Shown here: one piece after another, positions 48,913 to 59,346 of the stretch
Position numbering within the stretch: the stretch's first letter is position 1
Layout of the letters: every line of letters starts with the position of its first letter
Origin: CBCYMI01 sp965183855
GTDB lineage: Bacteria; Pseudomonadota; Alphaproteobacteria; Caulobacterales; Maricaulaceae
Reading direction: 5' to 3'
DNA: 64,000 nt
NCBI GenBank assembly: GCA_965183855.1
Contig: CBCYMI010000022.1
Location: forward strand, 1-64,000
Notes under the pieces: generated by a model
Database searches by the model: none
What the model saw: the letters and a program-made list of their open reading frames with translations, nothing else
Told to the model about the DNA's origin: nothing
Position numbers and translations under genes: made by a program

Positions 48913-51900
48913 TTAACGGTTCATACGATTTAACATGTCTTGATTGTGTTGATGGGCATGCTTAATGTCCTTACCAGGCTCAACGAGCAAGCGCCATGCT
49001 TTTGATGATTGCAATGTCTTACGAGCTAATGTTTGAATTTGTTGGGCTGTAACATGATGATAATATGTATCTTTTTTAGTGTAAAAATCACGAATCCCTC
49101 CTGATTTCTGTGCCTGAGAGACAACCTTCAAAATAGAACCAACATCCTCTCTATATAACCGCTGAAAATTCAGATAAGAAAGATCAAGAGATTGATTAAC
49201 CATATCTACTGAACCCTTGTTTTTAAACGCTTTAGCTAAATCATCAATCCTTTGAAAGATATGCTCTAATTGATCTTTAGAAACATCAAAAACAAGACCT
49301 ATAAAGCTATAATCTGTCACATCTGGATTACAGAAAAACTTTGCGCCTACATGATAGGTTGCTCCGTCTTTTTCACGTAAATTTTGTTCAATATAATCTC
49401 TCATTGATTGTGCGAAATCTTCAACATACCAACATGGTAAAAATTGTAATTGCTCTTCATTAAACGCATTTTTTTCTTTTCGTTCTGATTCTAGTTTATC
49501 TTTTTTTGCCTCTTTTTTTCTGGCTTGTTTTGAAAATTTTGAAACTTGTTTATTGACATCGCTTAAATCAACAGACCAGAAAACCGCAGCAAGACTATCT
49601 TGTCCCTCTCCAAAATGATACAAAATATCTGGGTTCTTTCCCTGTTTTGGAAAACTGAATATTTTCTTTTTATCTAAAGAGGCAGATTCCTTATTTCTCT
49701 CTGGTAGCGTTGCAAAACTCGATAATATCTTTTTCTCAATTTCTGCCTTATCTAAACCAGAAACAATTGAAACATCCATTACACTTTTTGAAAGAACAGG
49801 CTCTAATACAGTTTTCAACCGATGAATATCAATTTTTTCTACATCTTCTTGATTTTGATATTTTGTACAGGAATTATTCTTGAATAATAGGCTGTAATAT
49901 AAACCCTCAAAAACTTCTCTCTTATTCGAAAAGAGTTTTGCATAAAGATTGGGCAGGTGATTCTTAACTGCATCAACCCATTCCGTTCGCCATCCTGGCT
50001 CTTGAATATATGCATTTAAGAGTTGAGTTTCCTGACTAAATTCCTGATTATGAATTAAACTTTTAAATGCATATTCATCTTCTCCTACATAAAAAGAAAA
50101 ACTGCTTTTTCGATCATGAAATATAGATACTAATTCTTGATAAGAATGTTGTTTTAAGCCCATTAAAGGAAAGCTTCCCAAATAAGGAAGAACATCATTA
50201 TTTCCATCACACTGAAAAAGCCCTCCTTTAAAAGCTGTTATCATGTGAGTTTCCTGGAAATCAGGAATATGATAAATATTCACTCTAATATTATTAGATA
50301 AAACCATCCTTGATATTTTATCTCTCGCTTCAGGCAAACGATATTTAATCTTTCCTGGCTCTTTAGAGGCCGTATAAGAAAATTGATTTATGCCAGGTTC
50401 GGGTTTCTTCTCATACTGTGTTAAATCTTGCTCGTACGCGACTTGATATGCCTTTATTACCCTGCCGTTGATTTCACTTTGAGATGTGCCTTCAATTCCA
50501 TTTATATCGATTACAGGAGGCGTTTTCCATACGGATAAAAATGCTTGATGCACAAAAGCTGAATTAATCTCATCAATTCTTTTTTTAATGATATAATTAG
50601 CGCTTTTTGCATCAATCTTTATTCTATCAAAGCGAACTCTTTGATGAAGTTCTTCAATTTGTTTTATATTATTTATCTTATCGTCTTTTTGATCGTTAAT
50701 ACTATTTAATATATTTTGTTTTTCTGCTATTATTTCTTTTTCAGAGAATCCATATTTATTAATACGTCTTGTTTCATACTCAAAAAGAGTAATCACATCA
50801 TAAATATACTGGGCAGGAGATGAAATATAAAAAGAGCGATACCGTCTGTCCTTATTTAGATATGTTTGCTGTGCGGCTCCTTGATGAATAAAAATACCAG
50901 AGCCTGGATTAAATTTATCCATAATCCTGGATTTCAGACGCTCTTTTAAAATTTGGTGCGCAATATATTCAGAAAGATCTAATAGAATTCCTTCTTCTGT
51001 TTCTGGAATGATGGGTAAAAAAGGCTGAATAAACTCAACACTTGTGTCCTTACCTCCAGAATTAAGTATAATCTCAGGAATTAAAAGAGTGTTTTTAGAA
51101 TCATATTTTCCCTGTGGAACCTGCTCTAAAAAAGATTTTCCTTCAACTTCGGAAAATCCATAAAGACGGTTTCTTTTTGGCGATTTCCTTTTCCAACTGG
51201 AAAATTGATCTTTGATCTGCTTTTCTATCTCGTCTGGATGAATATCTCCTATAATCATTAACACACTATTATCTGGTGCATAATAGTGATGATACAGCTT
51301 CTCAAGCTTTCTCTTATCGGCATGCTCAACATCTGTTTTAATACCAACAGGATCATAATTTGCTTTTTTAGATAACTTTAAAATATCTTGGTATAGACTT
51401 TTATACCGTATTTTCCTGCTTTCTCGATCAAGCATTTCTGCTAAAACAACCCCTCTTTCTTGTTCAACTGCATTGGGTTCAAATTGTATTCCATCTGCAA
51501 AATCCCGCAATACCAATAAAATTTTCTCAAGTGTTTTTTGATGATTCGAAGTCAAGTCAAGCTTATAAACGGTATGGTCTTGAAATGTGGTTGCCGCTGT
51601 ATCATTTAAATAATGGATTCCTAAATCCTTAAAAAAGCTTTCCAACTTACCTTCTGGAAAATGACGCGTGCCATTAAATGCCATATGTTCGATAAAATGC
51701 GCAAGACCTCGCTCTCCTGGTTTTTCATCTAGGGAACCAAAATTAACCAAAAAGCGAATTGAAACAGCTTGTTTAGGAATTGTATTTCTTAAAATAAAAT
51801 AGCGAAGACCATTTTCCAGTTTACCTGAATAGATCTTTGAGTCAGGTATTGTTTCTGTTTTGGTCTGGGATTTTAACTCTTTTGAGTCCATCAGAGTTTT

Positions 51901-51972
51901 CTGATCATTCGCATAACTCTTTATTGAAAAAATAGAACAAATGAAAAAAACAAGAATATATAATAAATGCAT
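48913..51972 (-). CDS. M16 family zinc peptidase, PqqL-like
   Basis: A 1019-residue exported metallopeptidase. A signal peptide (1–21, ending SYA) is followed by four M16 modules. The inverted zinc motif HxxEH is His92–His96 (HFIEH), and the third ligand Glu lies in VEQERGVVLAEM near 172–179. Downstream repeats (about 225–400, 550–760, 770–1000) are inactive-type modules, as in PqqL-like single-chain peptidases. A Lys/Glu-rich segment at about 830–855 is unusual. The role is probably periplasmic protein or peptide degradation. Confidence 0.9.
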   Translation of the reverse strand: MHLLYILVFFICSIFSIKSYANDQKTLMDSKELKSQTKTETIPDSKIYSGKLENGLRYFILRNTIPKQAVSIRFLVNFGSLDEKPGERGLAHFIEHMAFNGTRHFPEGKLESFFKDLGIHYLNDTAATTFQDHTVYKLDLTSNHQKTLEKILLVLRDFADGIQFEPNAVEQERGVVLAEMLDRESRKIRYKSLYQDILKLSKKANYDPVGIKTDVEHADKRKLEKLYHHYYAPDNSVLMIIGDIHPDEIEKQIKDQFSSWKRKSPKRNRLYGFSEVEGKSFLEQVPQGKYDSKNTLLIPEIILNSGGKDTSVEFIQPFLPIIPETEEGILLDLSEYIAHQILKERLKSRIMDKFNPGSGIFIHQGAAQQTYLNKDRRYRSFYISSPAQYIYDVITLFEYETRRINKYGFSEKEIIAEKQNILNSINDQKDDKINNIKQIEELHQRVRFDRIKIDAKSANYIIKKRIDEINSAFVHQAFLSVWKTPPVIDINGIEGTSQSEINGRVIKAYQVAYEQDLTQYEKKPEPGINQFSYTASKEPGKIKYRLPEARDKISRMVLSNNIRVNIYHIPDFQETHMITAFKGGLFQCDGNNDVLPYLGSFPLMGLKQHSYQELVSIFHDRKSSFSFYVGEDEYAFKSLIHNQEFSQETQLLNAYIQEPGWRTEWVDAVKNHLPNLYAKLFSNKREVFEGLYYSLLFKNNSCTKYQNQEDVEKIDIHRLKTVLEPVLSKSVMDVSIVSGLDKAEIEKKILSSFATLPERNKESASLDKKKIFSFPKQGKNPDILYHFGEGQDSLAAVFWSVDLSDVNKQVSKFSKQARKKEAKKDKLESERKEKNAFNEEQLQFLPCWYVEDFAQSMRDYIEQNLREKDGATYHVGAKFFCNPDVTDYSFIGLVFDVSKDQLEHIFQRIDDLAKAFKNKGSVDMVNQSLDLSYLNFQRLYREDVGSILKVVSQAQKSGGIRDFYTKKDTYYHHVTAQQIQTLARKTLQSSKAWRLLVEPGKDIKHAHQHNQDMLNRMNR

Positions 51973-52271
51973 CGTAAAAGCCTATAAAAGAAATTATTAA
52001 ATATGGTCTCAAATCAAAAGATTAAGCGTAACATCTCCATTTTGAAATCTCTATGATAAATAGCCTGTTTTACCTCTTAAAAACAGTAAAACCGCCCGCT
52101 ATCCACTCTCCCACTTTAATTAGAAATAATTATTAAATCTACTTAAAAAATCTTATATAAAGAGCCATTTAATCAATATAATACTATCATATAACATAGA
52201 AAAGTTCAAAAAGAATTACACTCATTTTAGACTATGGGTTAAAAACACAAAATAGATTAAAAAAACCTTAA
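51973..52271. other. Intergenic region, no gene seen
   Basis: About 300 bp of AT-rich sequence between the M16 gene and the ABC-exporter remnant; no feature was recognised. Confidence 0.45.
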
Positions 52272-52752
52272 TTAGACTAAACTGAGTTTTCCATTTTTTA
52301 TACAATAAATCTGATCCGCGTGTTTTAGTACAGCATCACGATGGGCAATTATAATACAGGTTAATGCTAAACGAGATAGATTAGTGAGTGTTTTTTCTTC
52401 AGTATCTTGATCTAAATGAGCGGTTCCTTCATCTAGAAATAAAATCTTTGGCTTTCTATATAAAGCGCGCTAATAAAATACGTTGTTTTTGTCCAGAAGA
52501 TAAAATCGAGCCCATATTCCTTCTTGTATCTTTTCTTCTTCTAAAGATTATCACAATTAGTTTTTTTTGTAATAAACTCAATAAATCTGTGATTGCATTA
52601 AGCTTATCATAAGCTTCCTTATAGGGTTGAGAATCTAAAAAAATCGATGGAATCCTTTTTATAATTAAAGATAGTAAAATGTTAATTTTAAATAGATTTA
52701 TAAAAAAAATACCAATTAATGATTTAATTTTAGCAAGAAAGAGAAAGAACAA
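52272..52752 (-). pseudogene. ATPase end of a bacteriocin-type ABC exporter
   Basis: The 3' fragment of a CvaB/RaxB-like peptidase-containing ABC transporter gene. The minus strand reads GSILSSGQKQRILLAR, then after a frameshift LYRKPKILFLDEGTAHLDQ and TCIIIAHRDAVLKHADQIY, ending at a TAA (52274–52272). These are the ABC signature, Walker B and H-loop. The frame breaks inside GCGCGC near 52470. The region upstream (to 52752) keeps only scrambled pieces. The peptidase and membrane domains are gone. Family assignment rests on SSGQKQR and DEGTAHLD, which are typical of double-glycine bacteriocin exporters. Confidence 0.75.
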
Positions 52753-52766
52753 ATGGAGTAAAAGAG

Positions 52767-53097
52767 ATGAATGAAATATATGTAAGAAAAAATGTTGAAG
52801 GTTTTTTAAAACAGGAAGATCTTTTTAAAGAATGATCAAGAAACAAGGAATAATCCATAAAAAGATAAAAAAGATACCATTTTACCTCCTAAAACGAGTG
52901 CTTTATTTATAGTAACAGCACAAGCTATCACTTTGGCTGCATATGATATATCTACCAAAGACTTGAAAATATTTGCCAGTGGAATATACTATCTCATGGA
53001 AAATCAAATGTTTTTTTATGAAGCTGGTCTGAAATCTGCCATATGACCCCGTCGCTTTGTACAAGAGGCATTGGATAAAACAAACTGGACAAAATAA
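52767..53097 (+). pseudogene. Decayed small gene of unknown family
   Basis: On the plus strand ATG at 52767 opens MNEIYVRKNVEGFLKQEDL, stopped after 23 codons. In another frame 52861–53045 reads TILPPKTSALFIVTAQAITL and continues AAYDISTKDLKIFASG to a TGA. The same frame goes on with RRFVQEALDKTNWTK to a TAA at 53095. The pieces look like one coding sequence with a frameshift and an in-frame stop. I do not recognise the product. Confidence 0.45.
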
Positions 53098-53144
53098 ACA
53101 ATTTCAGATAAGAAATATATTAAATAGCTTTTAGCCTTGAATAT

Positions 53145-53510
53145 ATGGAAATGAATATTTCTTTTGCTATTCACTTTTACTTTATTGTTGCGATTTTGTA
53201 TAATGTTGCAAGTCAGCTCTGCCTTGATATTTTCAAAAAAAAAATTGCTCCCACAGAGCCCATTAGCGGTGTGTTAATTATATCCGTTTTCTATCTTCTG
53301 TATCTTATGGAAGAATTATTGCCATTTTCTGTACGCATATTTTTAATGGTAATATATCTATTAGCTGTGATACGTTTTGGTATTTTTTATCATTTACTGA
53401 ACTTTACTAAGGATGCATATTTTTCAAGGCAAACCTGGATTCTGGCTATTATAATCAATATTTTTGGCGTATTGGTATTATTATATTACCTGCTTCTTCT
53501 TGCCATTTGA
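53145..53510 (+). CDS. Small four-span membrane protein, unknown
   Basis: 121 residues, almost wholly hydrophobic, with four predicted membrane segments (about 5–25, 40–57, 60–80 and 95–119). It lies directly upstream of the hydantoinase A gene in the same direction and could be its operon leader. From the ATG of hydantoinase A the gap is 107 bp. I do not recognise the family; a transport or membrane-accessory role would be a guess. No strong ribosome site was seen. Confidence 0.55.
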   Translation: MEMNISFAIHFYFIVAILYNVASQLCLDIFKKKIAPTEPISGVLIISVFYLLYLMEELLPFSVRIFLMVIYLLAVIRFGIFYHLLNFTKDAYFSRQTWILAIIINIFGVLVLLYYLLLLAI

Positions 53511-53617
53511 AATATTATCTTATATACTTTCCCCCAAAAAACTTCTACCGACCTTTTTTACCAGACAACAAGCTTAATTTTGATAAAGAAAATGGTTATG
53601 AAAGTGATAAATCAGTT

Positions 53618-55681
53618 ATGCCAAAAATTAGATTAGCTACGGATGTGGGAGGTACTTTTACTGATGCTGTTTACTATGAAACAGATGAAATAACAGGTGA
53701 GATCCATAATCTGAATGCGGTAAAAACTCATACTACACCCCCTAATTTTGAAGAGGGGGTGTTAAATGCCACCAATAAAGCAAAAATTAATCTTTCTAAT
53801 GTTGAATTCTTCGCTCATGGTACGACCGTTGTGATTAACGCTTTGACCGAACGCAAGGGAGTCAAAACAGCTCTGATCACAACAGAAGGCTTCCGTGATA
53901 TTCTGGAAATTGGGCGTGGTAATCGGCCTGACTTTTTCAATCTCCGCTATAAAAAGCCAGAACCTTTCGTTCCACGTTATTTGCGAAGAGAAATTCCTGA
54001 ACGTATGACGTATAAAGGTGAGATTTATAAAGAACTTGATATGTCAGGACTATCTTCCATCCTTGATGCTTTCAAGGAAGAAGGAGTTCAGTCTGTTGCG
54101 ATTTGTTTTTTGCATTCTTATGCCAATCCAGCACATGAAATAGCAGTTGCAAAGAAAATAAAAGATCTGTGGCCTGGAGTTTCTGTAGTTTCTTCTCACG
54201 AGATTACAAGAGAATGGCGTGAGTATGAACGTTCTAATACCACAGTATTATGTGCCTATATAAAGCCCATGGCACATGACTATCTTATGCGTATGGATAA
54301 TGAGATTAGAAAAGCTGGCTTTACCGGATCTTTTTATATCATGCAATCCAATGGTGGGATTGATACTCTTCCTGCTGCTAGGGATACGCCGATTTCCATG
54401 GTTGAATCTGGTCCTGCGAGTGGTGTTTTAGGTGCGGCAGCACTTGGTAAATTGATTGGTATAGATCATATTATCGCACTTGATATTGGTGGTACAACGG
54501 CTAAATGTTCTCTTATTGACAATGGTCGTATAAGTATAACCAGCCAGTATATGATAGAAAAAAGCTCTCTTTCTGCAGGCTATCCTATTATGACTCCCGT
54601 GATTGATATTGTTGAAATTGGAAATGGAGGTGGGTCAATAGCATGGTTTGATGAGGACAAAAAAATGCATGTAGGTCCGAAATCTGCGGGAGCTTTACCT
54701 GGTCCCGTTGCTTATGGTAAGGGTGGGACAGAACCAACCACAACTGATGCTAACCTTATGTTAGGGCGAATAAATCCAAATTATTTCATTGCTGGTGAAA
54801 TCCAGGCTGATATGGATGCTGTGAAAAAGGCTTTCATAAACCTTGGGCAGAAAAACAATCTCAGCCCCGAGGAAGCGGCTCGTGGTGTTATCCGTATAGC
54901 AAACAATAATATGGTTAATGCATTGAAGCTGGTATCTATTAATAAAGGCTATGACCCGCGTGATTTTACGATGATCGCTTTTGGCGGAGGTGGGGCAATG
55001 CATGCAACCGCACTTGCAAAAGAACTTAGTATACCAAAAGTTGTTATACCTAATCATTCTGCTGTTTTCTCTGCGTGGGGTATGCTGATGTCTGATCTAA
55101 GAAGGGATTATATAAGAACTCAGCCCATGGTTATTGATTTACCTTCTGCTGGTAAGATTAATCAAATATTTAAAGACATGGAAGATAATGCTCTTCTTGC
55201 ATTTTCCAAAGAAAAATTTGATGCTTCGAGTATTTGTTTCGAGCGGTATGTTGATCTCAGATATGATGCTCAGGAGCATTCGGTAAAAATTGGTTTAACC
55301 AATCTTTCCATAGATACAGAAGAAATCAAACAATTGCTTAAACGCTTCCAAGATGCTTACAAAAAGAAATATACATATACTCTGGATAAAAACGTTGAAC
55401 TTGTCAGCTTCCACCTAGTTGCCTTTTGCTCTGTTGATATGCCTCAATTGACAAAGCTTGAAAACGGTATCTCTGCAGATAATGCTGTGAAAGAAGAGCG
55501 TTTAGTAGATTTTGACCAGACTGGTATTGTAAAGACAAAGATTTATGATCGTAGCTGCCTTCTTGCAAATATTAGTTTCATTGGTCCTGCAATTATTGAA
55601 GAGCCTGGTGGAACAAGTGTGGTTTTTCCTGATCAAAAAGTTTTTGTCGATGATTTTGGTAATCTTAACATAGAAATTTAA
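53618..55681 (+). CDS. hyuA: Hydantoinase/oxoprolinase family protein, subunit A
   Basis: 687 residues of the HyuA/AcxA/5-oxoprolinase-A family, which activates a cyclic amide or ketone with ATP together with subunit B. ATP-binding motifs are DVGGTFTDAVY (about 9–19) and ALDIGGTTAKCSL (about 287–299). Family blocks include FAHGTTVVINALTERKG, REYERSNTTVLCAYI and FGGGGAMHA. The frame extends upstream to a TTG at 53507, but no relative has that extension, so the ATG at 53618 (MPKIRLATD) is used. The substrate (hydantoin, 5-oxoproline or related) is not decidable. The gene is less AT-rich than its surroundings. Confidence 0.9.
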   Translation: MPKIRLATDVGGTFTDAVYYETDEITGEIHNLNAVKTHTTPPNFEEGVLNATNKAKINLSNVEFFAHGTTVVINALTERKGVKTALITTEGFRDILEIGRGNRPDFFNLRYKKPEPFVPRYLRREIPERMTYKGEIYKELDMSGLSSILDAFKEEGVQSVAICFLHSYANPAHEIAVAKKIKDLWPGVSVVSSHEITREWREYERSNTTVLCAYIKPMAHDYLMRMDNEIRKAGFTGSFYIMQSNGGIDTLPAARDTPISMVESGPASGVLGAAALGKLIGIDHIIALDIGGTTAKCSLIDNGRISITSQYMIEKSSLSAGYPIMTPVIDIVEIGNGGGSIAWFDEDKKMHVGPKSAGALPGPVAYGKGGTEPTTTDANLMLGRINPNYFIAGEIQADMDAVKKAFINLGQKNNLSPEEAARGVIRIANNNMVNALKLVSINKGYDPRDFTMIAFGGGGAMHATALAKELSIPKVVIPNHSAVFSAWGMLMSDLRRDYIRTQPMVIDLPSAGKINQIFKDMEDNALLAFSKEKFDASSICFERYVDLRYDAQEHSVKIGLTNLSIDTEEIKQLLKRFQDAYKKKYTYTLDKNVELVSFHLVAFCSVDMPQLTKLENGISADNAVKEERLVDFDQTGIVKTKIYDRSCLLANISFIGPAIIEEPGGTSVVFPDQKVFVDDFGNLNIEI

Positions 55682-55693
55682 TAGGTGTAAATT

Positions 55694-57375
55694 ATGTCAA
55701 CGGATCAAGCTTCTCCCTCTTATGATCCTATAACGGTCGAAATTATTCAATCATCTTTTTCTGCTATCACGGATGAAATGTTCTCAACCATGCGTAAGAC
55801 GGCAATGAGTTCGATTATCTATGAAGTGTTGGATTTTGGTGTGGCCATGTTCGATGCTATGGGTAATCTGGCTAGTTCTGGTTCAGGTATTCCTGGCTTT
55901 GTAGGCATGTTAGAGCCAGGTGTTAAAGCGATATTGCAGAAATTCTCTTTTAAAGATATCAATGATGGGGATATTTTCATAACCAATATACCTCATTATG
56001 GCGGCGTTAGCCATCTTAACGATGTTGTTTTAATTATGCCTGTATTTTTTGATAGTAAAATAATTGCCTGGCTATCGAATAAGGCGCATTGGGTAGATAT
56101 TGGTGGTGCTTTTCCTGGTAGTATCAATCCTAATGCTGTTGATCTTTATCAAGAAGGGATTCAATTACCTGAAATTCGAATTATTGAGGGTGGTCAAGTA
56201 AATGAAGCATTATTAGAAGTCATTACTCAGAATTCGAGAGTCCCTGAAATAACGCGTGGTGACTTTTGGGCTGGCATTGCTTCCATGCGCGCAGGCTGTC
56301 AACGCTTACAGTCTGTTTTTTTTCCAAATATGGTAGAGAAATAGTGCTTTACGCCATAACCGACTATATTTCTCTTGGTGAAAAACAGTCAAGGAGAGCT
56401 CTGAAAAAATTACCAAAAGGAACTTATACCGCTAGTGAAGTTTTGGAAAATGGTCAGAAAATGAAATGTAAGATTACAATTTCAGAAGATGAGTTTATCG
56501 TTGACCTAAGAGATAATCCAAAGCAAAACAAGAGCGCTATGAATCAGTCACGTAGTGCAACCATGGTTGATGCTTTGATGATTTTCAAAGCAATTGCAAA
56601 CCCACAAAGCTTTGCTAATTCTGGCTCTTTCAAACCTATCAAATTGCTTACAGATAAAGGATCGATGTTGGATGCAGAATATCCTGCAGCGATGAGTATT
56701 TATTATGAAGTCAGTATGCTTGTGCTGGATATTCTTTGGAAAGCTTTAGCTCCGGCTTTAAGTGATAAATTACCCGCAGGACATTATTCTTCTATTTGTG
56801 GCACTTTCATGGGGGGACCACACCCAGAGAATGGTAAATTACATAGCATTGTTGAACCACAATTGGGTGGATGGGGTGCTTGTAATAACAGGGATGGTCT
56901 TAATGGACTTTATACCGGCTTTCATGGTGATACATACAATTGTCCTGTTGAAGTTAACGAGCAGAAAAACGGATTAATGGTTGACCGTTTGGAATTAAAT
57001 TGTGCTCCGGGAGGGGAAGGACAGTTTATGGGTGGCAAAGGCATTAATCTGGATTATCGTATTTTGGAAGATAACTGGTGGTTGACGATGCTTTATGTAC
57101 GATCAGAATCTGGTCCGTGGGGACTTGAAGGTGGCTATGCAGGTACAACAAACTACGTCATTGTGAAGCGAGCCAATAATGGTGGTCAAGAGTATTATAG
57201 TTCGTGTACAGCTCTTACCCTAAATAAAAATGATGTGATTTCCGTTTTTACTGCAACCGGTGGAGGATATGGTGATCCGTCAAAGCGTTCACATAAACAG
57301 ATAGGCGAAGATATAAAGAATGGCTATATCACTGGTGAACGTGCTGTCGAGGTTTTTGGAATTTTGGATAGGTAA
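55694..57375 (+). pseudogene. hyuB: Hydantoinase/oxoprolinase subunit B, frameshifted
   Basis: Two frames (55694–56344 and 56266–57375) together make one HyuB protein of about 560 residues. The first runs from DPITVEIIQSSFSAITDEM to GDFWAGIASMRAGCQRLQSV. The second continues SKYGREIVLYAITDYISLGE through AGGEGQ-type glycine blocks to TGGGGYGDP. The shift is at a run of eight T (56316–56323); nine or six would restore the frame. The rest is undamaged, so the gene may be phase-variable, freshly broken or misread. It lies 12 bp after subunit A. Confidence 0.85.
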
Positions 57376-57562
57376 TTATAAATATGCGATTGTATAATTC
57401 GTATATTAATAAATAATGCTATTTTCCAATATCAGGTATCGAAGAAATTTTATTTTTTGGAAATTCAAATGGTTCGTCTTAAATGATATCCGTTTACTCA
57501 AGCAATATTTACCTTATGATAAATATACCTAAAAATCTTTAACACTAAATAGTCAGGTCGTT

Positions 57563-58840
57563 ATGGAAACTAACCCGTCAGATAATATAACTTCCCAGGA
57601 ATTTGCTAATAAAGAGGTTCCAAAAACAAAATCATCAAGCGGATGGCATCTGGCACTTATTATTATTGGTGGCACTATTGGTTTTGCTGTTTTTACTATT
57701 GCCGCTAAAATTGGTGGTTCTCTGGGTTATGTGTGGACAATAGCATCTTTTGTTGTTGGTAGTTTTATTCTTGGTATCATGGGGGCTATCACAAGCTATG
57801 TAGGCGCACGTTCACGTTTGTCAACTTATTTGCTTATAGAGTTTGCTTTTGGTCGATCAGGAGCCAAGATTGTTAACGGCTTAATCGCTTTGTCTCTTAT
57901 AGGTTGGTATGGTGTTATCAGTAATACGCTAGGCCAGGCAACACAATCATTGTTATTAGAGGCTTTCGGTATTAACATTCCTATCTATATTGCAGTTAGT
58001 ATTGCCAGTTCAATGATGATTTGGATAAGTGTTATTGGTTTTACCGGTATAGATCGTCTTGCACTTTTTCTAGCTCCTGTCATGGTGTTGTTTATGACCT
58101 TTGTTGCCTATATTAGTATACGGAATGGTGTTCATGGTGATGGTTTATTTTCTTCTAATAATTTTACCTTTAGAACCGCGGTGTCGGCAGTAATAGGAAC
58201 TTATATTGCTGGAGTTATTATTCAGCCTGACTATAGTCGATTTGCTGTCAATACATGGCAAGCTGTTTGGTCTGTTTTTTTTGCCCTGGGGATTGTATTT
58301 CCTGTTGTTCTATTTCTTTCAGCAATACCAGGCATGGAGCTAGGGAATTCGAATATAATCCAAATCATGGTTGCTCTTGGTGTCATCATACCTGCATTTT
58401 TTATTTTTTTCTTTGGTGCTTGGTCAAGCAATGTTTTGTGTCTTTACTCATCGAGTCTATCTTTCGCAACACTCTTTACTGCTCCTATCTCAAGAATAAT
58501 AATCGGGCTTGGAATCATTGGTACGGTGCTGGCTTTTTTACCCGCACAGTCATATATTTTTAAGTTTTTGATTTTTCTTAGTGTAACGATACCACCAATT
58601 GGTGCAATTTATGTTATTGAAGCGTTTCTGATAAGGAAGTTTAATCTAAATCTGGATCATTTGGCTTATGAACCGAAATTGAATCATTGTGCCTTTATAG
58701 CCTGGATTATCGCGACAATAATAGGCTATTTATCAGAAAATGATATTATTACCTTAGTGGGCATTGCATCCCTGGATTCACTTATTGTCTCGGCAATTGT
58801 TTATGTAATAATAAGTTGGAGACGTATTTATTTATCATAA
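57563..58840 (+). CDS. NCS1 family permease (cytosine/hydantoin type)
   Basis: 425 residues with about twelve membrane segments. NCS1 features: the N-terminal WHLALIIIGGTIGFAVFTIAAKIGGSLG, the Gly/Ala-rich helix SFILGIMGAITSYVGARSRLSTYLLIEFAFGRSG, and IQPDYSRFAV in the middle, a conserved CodB-type block. Members import cytosine, allantoin, hydantoins or thiamine precursors with Na+ or H+. Placed after hydantoinase A and B, it probably brings their substrate across the inner membrane. AGGTCGTT precedes the ATG. Confidence 0.88.
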   Translation: METNPSDNITSQEFANKEVPKTKSSSGWHLALIIIGGTIGFAVFTIAAKIGGSLGYVWTIASFVVGSFILGIMGAITSYVGARSRLSTYLLIEFAFGRSGAKIVNGLIALSLIGWYGVISNTLGQATQSLLLEAFGINIPIYIAVSIASSMMIWISVIGFTGIDRLALFLAPVMVLFMTFVAYISIRNGVHGDGLFSSNNFTFRTAVSAVIGTYIAGVIIQPDYSRFAVNTWQAVWSVFFALGIVFPVVLFLSAIPGMELGNSNIIQIMVALGVIIPAFFIFFFGAWSSNVLCLYSSSLSFATLFTAPISRIIIGLGIIGTVLAFLPAQSYIFKFLIFLSVTIPPIGAIYVIEAFLIRKFNLNLDHLAYEPKLNHCAFIAWIIATIIGYLSENDIITLVGIASLDSLIVSAIVYVIISWRRIYLS

Positions 58841-59346
58841 GTTTAAAAGCATGGATTACCTGAACAGCTCCTGATGATGATCCTTGATGCCGGCAAGTTT
58901 GCTGTTTAGCTATAATAGCGGCAGTTGAAATAACGAGTCTATGTCATCAGATCCGTTCTCAAACCTCTTTCATCACAAGATATGGCATATGTAGAAACAA
59001 GCATGTAAAAGATACACCATATTGTTTGAAAACCTGATTGTTTGAAAACCTGTAAGATTATTAAGTATCCAGTAAAAAAAAATCCTTCAGCTTTCCTGAG
59101 ATTTGTCTAACAAAGAAATCACTCACAATCTTCAAAGAATAAAAAATATTGTTACGTTTTATCTAAAGAATATTCATGGCAAGTTACAAGTGAAAAATCG
59201 GACCAGGCTATTATAATATCCAAAAGCAAACAATTAACGGATTAATTGTAATATTTAAGAGGTAAATATTATTTTTTATAATATTATATATTGCTTTTTA
59301 TTATATAATATAATATTTTTATTATAAATAAAGAGAGGTAATTGGT
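58841..59346. repeat. Intergenic region with 16-bp tandem duplication
   Basis: 506 bp before the TonB receptor. ATTGTTTGAAAACCTG is present twice in tandem (59021–59052). The last 80 bp before the gene are almost pure A/T and end with AGAGAGGTAATTGGT, the ribosome site. No regulator site or gene was recognised. Confidence 0.75.

Noticed and set aside
52388..52612. Plus-strand frame opposite the ABC exporter remnant
   Set aside because: It is antisense to recognisable ABC ATPase motifs on the minus strand, which explain the sequence better.
59255..59335. Promoter in the nearly pure A/T tract before the TonB receptor
   Set aside because: TATAAT-like strings are everywhere in the tract, but no -35 element sits at the proper distance from any of them.
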